From positions 124,001-188,000 of the forward strand of contig JADLZK010002635.1 in NCBI GenBank assembly GCA_015847255.1: 64,000 bases of DNA. Reading direction: 5' to 3'. The first letter of the stretch is position 1; each line of letters opens with the position of its first letter. A model generated the notes under the pieces. The model did not search any database, was not told the DNA's origin, and saw only the letters and a list, made by a program, of their open reading frames with translations. Source of the stretch: Hyparrhenia diplandra (taxonomy: Eukaryota; Streptophyta; Magnoliopsida; Poales; Poaceae). Position numbers and translations under genes: made by a program. Positions 57,047-64,000 of the stretch are shown here, in pieces.

Positions 57047-58269
57047 TTAGTAATAACAAACATGCCCGTGCGTTGCAACGGGAGAAAAAATTATGGCAAA
57101 AAATTTTCATGTAAATATATAATGCTGGAGTTCTCTAATTATGATGATTACCTGATGTGATTTACTACCAGCCGAACACGTGCTAACTCAAGCCGAACAC
57201 ATGCCGCAACTAAGATATATATTTCAAGTATGCACAAATGCATGTAGATGTCTACTTGATACACTTTGCTTTTTTTTTTTTCTTTAAATGATTACATATC
57301 CAAGAGAAGAAAATTTACAAACAAAAGGTTCAGATCAAGATTCTTTAAGGAAAAGGAAAACTGAATAAACACTAAAACCCTCGAAATTAAAGGTTCAACA
57401 ACATGTACCATACGTAGATGAAACCGGTACAGTATAGTATAGAGAAAAATAAATTCAGGGCTCAAGATGGAGTGATTGCTGAGGCTGAATAAAGAAAGAT
57501 AAAAAAAGCGAGCAACGGCGGCATCGCACACAGCGGCATCAGGTGGCCAGCGATCGATAGCATCCGCACAGCGGCAGCGGGCTGGCCTAGGGGCTCGGTG
57601 ACCAGTTTATACTTTTGACATAGCAAGGAAGAAGGAACGCACAGGCGGGCAATCCTAGAAGAAGCAGCATCCGCAACACCGGAGATTAGGATTTGGTGCT
57701 CGGTTTCGTACGTAGTTTTCATCCAGCAGGAAGTGATGGGAAGGGATTGGCACACCTGGCGATCCTGCTGCGTCGCGTCGCGGTAGCTGCGGGCGATCGT
57801 GGAGGCGGTGGCGTCTGGTCAGCGGTGCAACTCCAGCGAAGAAGGAACGCACAGGCAGCCAATCCTAGAAGAAGCAGCGTCCGACGGCGGTGGAGGATTA
57901 GGAGGCGGCGTAACTCCGGCGGGCACTGGCTGCTGTCGTGTCGTCGCGTGGAGGAGGAGACGTCGTCGTGTCACACGAAGCAGAGACGAAAATTTTCTCG
58001 TAGATGGAATATGATTTTGTCCTTCCGTTGGAATCATGTATTGTATATGTATTCTTGTACGTCAGACCTATTCAAATCATCGCCAGCCAGAGTTGTTTGC
58101 GAACGGACTCCAATCCTATTTGTCTGGGCTCATGGGATCAAATACTTGGACCCACTTATTTTCGGTATTTTCATGGGCTTTCTAGAGTTCAGTATAGATA
58201 CGGAAGAGGTGAAAGAAAACGATGGTGAAAAAAAGTTTAAATTTCCGCGCTTTATTAATAGGTAATAGA
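57047..58269 (-). mobile_element. Helitron A, non-autonomous, complete ends
   Basis: The minus strand starts TCTATTACCTATTAATAAAG at 58269 (preceded by A) and ends CAACGCACGGGCATGTTTG then TTATTACTAA at 57047 (followed by T), so TC...CTAA inserted between A and T, as Helitrons do. A 43-bp direct repeat lies at 57631-57673 and 57841-57883. No Rep or helicase. Confidence 0.8.
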
Positions 58270-58510
58270 TATGGTCGTGTTGTCTTTTCTTTCAATAGGG
58301 AGTGGTAGGGGTCCTGGTGGTGGATTGTTGTAATCCCTTTTTCTTTTTCTATCGTCTAATAAAAATATGGCAAGCTTTTTACCGCCTTTGTTTCTTTTTT
58401 TTTATAGCAAAAAAAGGAGGGATGTACATGACCGCCGATTGTTTGTCCGGCTGCCGCCAGCGGACACAAGGCCAATCTGGGTGCTAGATTTCATCTAAGG
58501 AGGGCCGGAC

Positions 58511-58650
58511 CACGTCCAGTTCTGGGGCCGGACGAGTGCAGGGCCCATTTTAACATGTGACCCAAGCGACGAGGACGAGTGCAGGGCCCACGTCCAGTTC
58601 TGGGGACGGACGAGTGCAGGGCCCATTTTAACATGTGACCCAAGCGAGGG
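58511..58650 (+). repeat. 78-bp tandem repeat upstream of the MVD gene
   Basis: 'cacgtccagttctgggg' starts units at 58511 and 58589. Each continues with 'cgagtgcagggcccatttta' and 'catgtgacccaagcga'. It lies about 150 bp before the likely 5' UTR, so it is promoter-proximal. Confidence 0.85.
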
Positions 58651-58797
58651 AGGCGTGCCTTTTTCTTCCCCTCCTTCGCCTCGTCTTCTCCGCCTGCCCG
58701 AGACCAGACTCGGTCGTCGCCGGCTCGCCGCCACTCTACTTCCTGCTGCCACGTCTTCGTCGGACAATTCGGTAGCGACGAGCACCCACCGCACCAG

Positions 58798-58912
58798 GTA
58801 TGCCCGCCCGCCCCCAGCAAAACTGAGCACCTGATCCAGTTTAAACTGATCTGTATTCGGATCTGATCTAACCAGTAAGCGCACGCATGTATTATGCCTG
58901 CTAATGGTGTAG
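58798..58912 (+). other. Likely 5'-UTR intron of the MVD gene
   Basis: A donor (caccag|gtatgc at 58798) follows a CT-rich leader and an acceptor (gtgtag at 58911-58912) precedes the ATG region. The coding start is at 58941. Exact acceptor uncertain. Confidence 0.5.
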
Positions 58913-58940
58913 TAGAGAGTAGAGCGAAGCGAGGGATCCA

Positions 58941-59662
58941 ATGGTGGCGACGGAGGGGCAATGGGTGCTCATGGCAACGGGGCGGACGCCGACCAACATT
59001 GCGGTGATCAAGTACTGGGGGAAGCGGGACGAGGCGCTCATCCTCCCCGTCAACGACAGCATCAGCGTCACGCTCGACCCCGACCACCTCTCTGCCACCA
59101 CCACCGTCGCCGTCAGCCCCTCGTTCCCTTCAGACCGCATGTGGCTCAACGGCAAGGTGTGTCATTGCCACCGCCCCTCCTCTGATCGCCAATTTGTCTT
59201 TCTCGCCGCTTCGTCTGCTCAGTGCTTAAGACAAAATATATACTACTATGTACGCTGACTAAGTGGCAGATGAACAATTCTAGTTTTGGATTTGACGAAA
59301 CATAGCCCTGGTGCTTACGTTGACTTTTCGTTTGGATAATTGACCAGGAGATCTCACTGTTAGGAGGAAGGTTTCAGAGCTGCCTCAGAGAGATCAGAAA
59401 GCGAGCTCGTGACTTTGAGGACGAGAAGGGCATCAAGATCAACAAGCAGGATTGGGAGAAGTTGCATGTTCACATAGCCTCATACAACAATTTCCCCACT
59501 GCTGCTGGTTTGGCCTCTTCGGCTGCTGGCCTTGCTTGTTTCGGTAAAGTCTCTTATGCTATCATCACAATCTGATTGTCTCCTTCGGTTCTCAAATACA
59601 ATGACTTGTCTTGACTTCCAGCTATTCCTACAATGAATGATTGTTTGTTGGTCAGTTGTATT

Positions 59663-59696
<34 letters not shown>

Positions 59697-62600
59697 ATTT
59701 GCAGCAATTTACTAGTGCTGCTGCCATTTGGCCAATCTGATTATTTTGGAAATTGTTACTGCAGATGCATCAAAACAACTTATTAGGAACAGATGGAATA
59801 TTTTTCCAATTTTTTTTCATCTTCTTCTCCTATGACCAACATTAAAACATGAAAAATAGATGTAGGAGCACGTAGAGATTATATGAATGTAAGTTTTCTC
59901 CCTCTCTATTTCACTGAAAACATGAAAAAAAAAACAGTACTATTTGAGTATTACTAGTTTTTGGTCCCTGGTATCTTTCCTGTTACTCTAAAAGCTACTC
60001 AGCACGCTTCTCTGGTAGAAAACAACAGTTCCTTGGAAATGCAGTAGTTCTATTCAAGACCAAATAATGTTTCACAATTTCTTAGTTCCCCATAAAGATT
60101 TCTACATGTTTTTTTTTCAGAACATGTATCACCACATTGTCAGCAACCCAAAATTGGATTCTCTCCCAAATTGAAATTACAATAATAATCAGAGCATCAA
60201 TCAGAGTATCTAGTAGCTTCTGGATACAATATATGTGGGGAGGAAGAAGGATAAAAGGATAAAATCTAGCCTAAGCTCGCCTCGAGTGTGAGCTTGCCTA
60301 TGATTTATGGGTCTATTCTTCGACGACGTCTTCTATTGATCCGCCTTGGCCTTTTGGACGATGCTGCCCTCTCAGGGCTCTGGTTGCCATGGGCCGGATA
60401 TAGTATCAGCCCAGCTCTCTTGTCCTTTGTTTGGCCCATTCTACAGTATCCTGACACACATAAGCATTTGTTTTTTAATGTTGCTGTAGTTTTCACCCTT
60501 GGAAAGCTGATGAATGTGAAAGAAGATTATGAAGAACTTTCTTCAATAGCAAGGTCTGTTCATGTTATTGATAAAAACATTTTGTTTTTATTCCTGAGAT
60601 ACTGCCAGGACTGTACTCAGTTTGCCAATCTGTGCTCTAATAACTCGCTGAGTCTTGCAAATCCATCTTTATATTTTCTCATCTTCATTCAGGCAGGGAT
60701 CAGGAGTGCATGCCGCAGTATATATGGTGGTTTTGTGAAATGGTGTATGGGACAAGTGAGTAATTGTTATGACAAAGAAACAATCCTGGTTAAATGCATG
60801 TCTGGTCTATTCAATAATGACTGAGTGGGGTCTGATTAATTGCTTGCAGAAAGATGATGGAAGTGACAGTATTGCCGTGCAGCTTGCTGATGAAACACAT
60901 TGGAACGATCTTGTAATTATTATTGCAGTGGTACGTGAACTATGTCCCGCATGACCTCCTGCTATGTGTTGTACGCATCATCTTGTGGCTTCACTGATTC
61001 TGATTCACATATGGACTCTCTTAATGTTTTATACTTTTATACCTGTGCCTTTTCCCATATTGTGCTCTTTCTGATGTCATAAATTGTTGACACGTTCATT
61101 TGTGGAATCAGGTCAGTTCAAAGCAGAAGGAAACCAGTAGCACCAGTGGGATGCGAGTTAGTGTTGAAACAAGTCCCCTCTTGCAGTACAGGGCCCAGGT
61201 GACTGTTTTTTCATTCTGGAGGACTTAAATTGTTTTGAGCTTTAACTATTTTGAGAAATTTCTAAAAAAAGACCACAATTACTTTCGATTTTGGAATCTT
61301 AATATCCTAAGTTTTTAGCAATATGATATGTTGGTTTGACTATTACTTTTCCTGTGATTAACATGCACTGCACTGGTTGTCCATATGTTTCAGACAGTAG
61401 TGCCAAGTCGGGTGTTGAAAATGGAAGAGGCTATCAAGAATCGTGACTTTGAATCCTTTGCCAAATTAACTTGTGCAGATAGCAACCAGTTTCATGCTGT
61501 ATGCTTAGACACAAGCCCTCCCATCTTCTACATGAATGATACGTCACACCGGTATATGCTTTTAGCAGTGTGTTGGCTTGGGTTTTATGTTAATGCTAAA
61601 ATCTGAAGCAATTTTTTTTCTGGTCTCAATCAACCACAGGATAATTAGCCTTGTGGAAAAATGGAACCACTCAGCAGGAACCCCACAGGTATTTATATTG
61701 CTCTTGAACATCTGTTATCCTTTAAAAAAAAAACTGTTATCTTATAATTAGTTATGTTTGTCGGTTGTGCTACCCTAGTTGGATATTGCTCAAATAGGAA
61801 AAACCGTTGAATAAGATTTGATACAGCAAGCCGTCAACTGCACCGGCCAAAACATGTGGCTCGCATCTCTTTATGGAATGATTAACTTCAGAGTTAACCT
61901 TGGCAATATCCTTAAGATGTTTGTATAAATAGTCGCAAATTGCATTTCTTCTTTTAGTTTGTCACCTTTTATATTTTGGATGGTCATATTCAAAATCATA
62001 AGGTGTGAACATATGAAAGGTCACCTTATATATTTTGGACGGTCACCTTTTATAAAAGCATCTGTTGAATGTTATATCTATGAAGTTGTCATCTAAAATT
62101 GGAAATACCTAAGCCAGGAAACCCGAAAACAGATTTTTCCATCCTGGTCCTTTGATGTTGAATCACACTTTGGACTAATTGTGGTGTCTGTTTTGCATTT
62201 TACCCATTCTGCAATACCACAGTTACTGTGATGTGATAGTGAGATCATTTATAAGTGTGGACAGTAGAACTCTAACTCTGGTTGAGAATTCCCAATGGCA
62301 GGTTGCTTACACCTTCGATGCTGGGCCTAACGCAGTCCTAATCGCACAAAACCGTAAAACTGCAGCACATCTCCTCCAGAAGCTCTTATACTATTTCCCT
62401 CCACAGGATAAGGATTTGAGCAGGTGAATTTAATGTTTTTCATGATTAAAGCTGTTGTCACTGACTGTATTTAGGAGCTCTATGGATGTATCTGATCAAC
62501 ATGATCTTGCAGCTATTTGGTTGGTGATAAATCAATTCTAGGTGATGCTGGAGTGCATTCCATGGAAGATGTGGAAGCTCTTCCAGCACCTCCAGAGATG

Positions 62601-62735
62601 AAGGTACCGGATCAGAAATTCAAGGGTGATGTTAGCTACTTCATCTGCAGCAGGCTTGGGGCTGGTCCAAAGGTTATTGCTGACGAAAGTCAGGCATTGA
62701 TCGATTCAGTCACCGGACTTCCAAAAGGGGTGTAA
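58941..62735 (+). CDS. MVD: Mevalonate diphosphate decarboxylase, ten exons, one-base lesion in exon 4
   Basis: It converts mevalonate 5-diphosphate to isopentenyl diphosphate with ATP and CO2 release, the last step of the mevalonate pathway (cytosol/peroxisome). Exons: 58941-59156, 59348-59543, 60490-60553, 60693-60755, 60850-60930, 61112-61198, 61394-61551, 61640-61688, 62302-62423, 62513-62735; all introns GT..AG and phases agree, giving about 419 residues, the family length. Motifs: TGRTPTNIAVIKYWGKRDE, the GHMP loop PTAAGLASSAAG, SACRSIYGGFVKW, VAYTFDAGPNAVLIA with catalytic DAGPN, and C-terminal GLPKGV. In exon 4 the conserved GSGSACR is read as GIRSACR only in a shifted frame: one base is missing (near 60703-60705), and the literal frame stops soon after. 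With one base added, exon 4 is 22 codons exactly. Either a sequence error or a recent null allele. GMR is followed by Val where Asp or Glu is usual. Confidence 0.92.
59544..60489 (+). other. Intron 2 of the MVD gene, with A tract
   Basis: This long AT-rich intron has an A run of about 28 (59666-59693). A GC-richer stretch at 60250-60440 has a chance frame on the plus strand. Nothing else recognised. Expansion by small insertions is likely but unproven. Confidence 0.6.
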
Positions 62736-62974
62736 TTTCAAATTAGAGTTGAAATAAGGGTTTAAGCCAGGGATTACTGAAACTGTAATCTACAACAAAT
62801 GCTAGATTGTTAGGCCGGGAATGGACTAAGACTAACAGATTCCTGAAGATACAGGTGTAATTTCAAATTGGAGTTGAAATAAGGGTTTAAGCCAGGGATT
62901 AATGAAACTGTTATCTACAACAAATGCTAAGATTGTTAGGCCGGGAATGGACTAACAGATCCTGAAGATACATT
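62729..62974 (+). repeat. 125-bp tandem duplication starting at the MVD stop codon
   Basis: 'ggtgtaatttcaaatt' starts units at 62729 and 62854. Both carry 'ataagggtttaagccaggga', 'ctacaacaaatgct' and 'gttaggccgggaatggacta'. The first unit includes the MVD stop codon (TAA 62733-62735), the second lies wholly in the 3' UTR. Differences include 'ttacaga' type changes and a 4-5 base indel near the end. Confidence 0.9.
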
Positions 62975-63522
62975 AGGCTTGCATATATTGGTTGGTTTCG
63001 TGCTGAGAACTGGACATATTCTACTCCAATTTGTAACTTGTAAGACATATTTGTCATGTAGTATACATTTGCGCTGGTGTCCATTGCTGTTCAACAAGGA
63101 TAGTGGAACAATTTTTCTCCTTTTGTTTTGCTCCCTCCGTCTAGTTGTGGCTGAAATTTTTGTTTATGAAATTGGCACATTGCAGTGACTACTTTATTGA
63201 ACACGTTAGCTAAGACGCAAGCGGAGAATAACTTGTCTGTAAAAAAAAAAATGTCTGGTTGCTTTTCGCAATGGATGAAAAGCCCAAGCGGCCACGCCCC
63301 CGCCAGCCTAACGGAACCCGTCCTCGTATCAGTTAGACAGCAGTCACTCGGCAAACCGAGAAGGAGCCAAGCCACAAGAATTTGTTTTTCTTTGTTTCTC
63401 AGTTTTTTTATATGATCTACCCTTGGTTCTAAATTACAAGTCATTTTAAGAATCTTAAAAAGTTAAATCATCTAAAGTTTAACCAAAATTATAAAAGAAA
63501 AATACGAATTTATAACATCAAA
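62975..63522. other. MVD downstream flank with Stowaway-like end
   Basis: 'ctccctccgtctagttgtgg' at 63131-63150 resembles a Stowaway terminus. An A run lies at 63241-63250. No gene. Confidence 0.4.
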
Positions 63523-64000
63523 TCTATATACCTACTATTAAAGAGAGAAAATTTCTGCCACTTTTTTTTCACCTACGGTTTCTTTCACCTCTTCCGTATA
63601 CGTGTAGAAAGCAAACACAGGCTCTCTCGGCTTGTTAACGAGTCCCAAGACCCAACCGAGTACGTACTTGGTCACGTGCACCTTTCCGAGTCGGCACACG
63701 GCTGCGTTGTCCATGTAGTTTGGCAGCCTAGAACTGCAGAGTCCAGACCCGGTGGCCGCAAGCCTGCAACCGCATAGTGCCCCTGCAGTTTGACAGCCTC
63801 GAACTCCAAGGAGTCCAGACCCGGCCGGATCGATGAAAGTTTCATATCAGAGGTATTCAAAGCCTTCATGTCGTATAATAGCAGTACTATAGCATACTAC
63901 TTGATTCATTTTAGTTCAATTTATAGAGTTATAAGTCCATTTGTGAATATTTCGAGAAGTTCAGCAATGGTTTAACGTGACTACATTAGACGAAGGAAAA
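63523..64000 (+). mobile_element. Helitron D, 5' end, runs off the window
   Basis: It begins A|TCTATATACCTACTATTAAA and continues GAGAGAAAATTTCTGCCAC, the canonical Helitron 5' end shared with A and C. Within it, 'agtccagacccgg' with flanking 'tttg.cagcct.gaact' occurs twice (about 63719-63752 and 63788-63823). The 3' end is outside the window. Confidence 0.75.

Noticed and set aside
60288..60824. 178-residue plus-strand frame as an independent gene
   Set aside because: It is read-through of intron 2, exon 3, intron 3 and exon 4 of MVD in one frame.
1..64000. tRNA, rRNA, riboswitch or plant pararetrovirus sequence
   Set aside because: None recognised; reverse transcriptases here are LINE type and the only LTR-type protease belongs to a copia element.

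Overview
This is nuclear DNA of a grass (Poaceae), probably of the rice tribe. The signs are spliced plant genes with GT..AG introns, GC-rich grass-type coding exons in AT-rich surroundings, and dense grass transposon families: Ty3/Ty1 LTR elements, L1-type LINEs, Helitrons, CACTA, Stowaway and MULE-type MITEs. There is no bacterial operon, rRNA, tRNA or CRISPR structure. The tribe-level placement is an inference from the gene and transposon repertoire.

About 80% of the window is transposon-derived. 1-4.55 kb is the 3' part of a Ty3-type LTR retrotransposon on the + strand: decayed ORF, polypurine tract, 3' LTR. 4.9-6.4 kb is the gag-protease start of a decayed Ty1/copia element on the - strand, with its primer-binding site. 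7.56-20.8 kb is one L1-type LINE (endonuclease, reverse transcriptase, zinc knuckle, RNase H, poly-A) split by a ~9 kb non-coding LTR retrotransposon at 8178-17139. 20.8-22.7 kb is bounded by two 100-bp direct repeats and carries a broken copy of the 5' end of the LEA2 gene that lies at 32 kb. 23.65-28.2 kb is a decayed Rep/helicase Helitron on the - strand.

29.3-32.7 kb is a GC-rich gene-fragment district. It holds an unrecognised fragment, pieces of an MCTP-type C2-domain gene in opposite orientations, a broken BRH1-like RING-H2 gene, and an almost intact LEA2/NHL gene with a frameshift. 33-38 kb is intergenic with MITEs and tandem duplications. 39.3-40.2 kb holds the cleanest intact gene, a single-exon plant-specific protein of unknown function on the - strand. 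40.6-51.3 kb is a MITE and transposon field with a 706-bp Stowaway-type element, a 5'-truncated LINE with a 10-bp target duplication, a long foldback element and a complete 965-bp CACTA element. 52.2-58.3 kb contains three non-autonomous Helitrons, two of them joined tail-to-head.

58.9-62.7 kb is a ten-exon mevalonate diphosphate decarboxylase gene of the cytosolic isoprenoid pathway. All exons and splice phases agree except for one missing base in exon 4. The gene has a 78-bp tandem repeat upstream and a 125-bp tandem repeat that starts at its stop codon. The window closes in the 5' end of another Helitron (from 63523).

No new enzymatic or defence system is evident. The most unusual points are the tail-to-head Helitron junction, LTR-to-LTR differences concentrated at CTG/CAG sites, the inverted MCTP/RING chimera, and the small frameshifting lesions in two otherwise intact genes.
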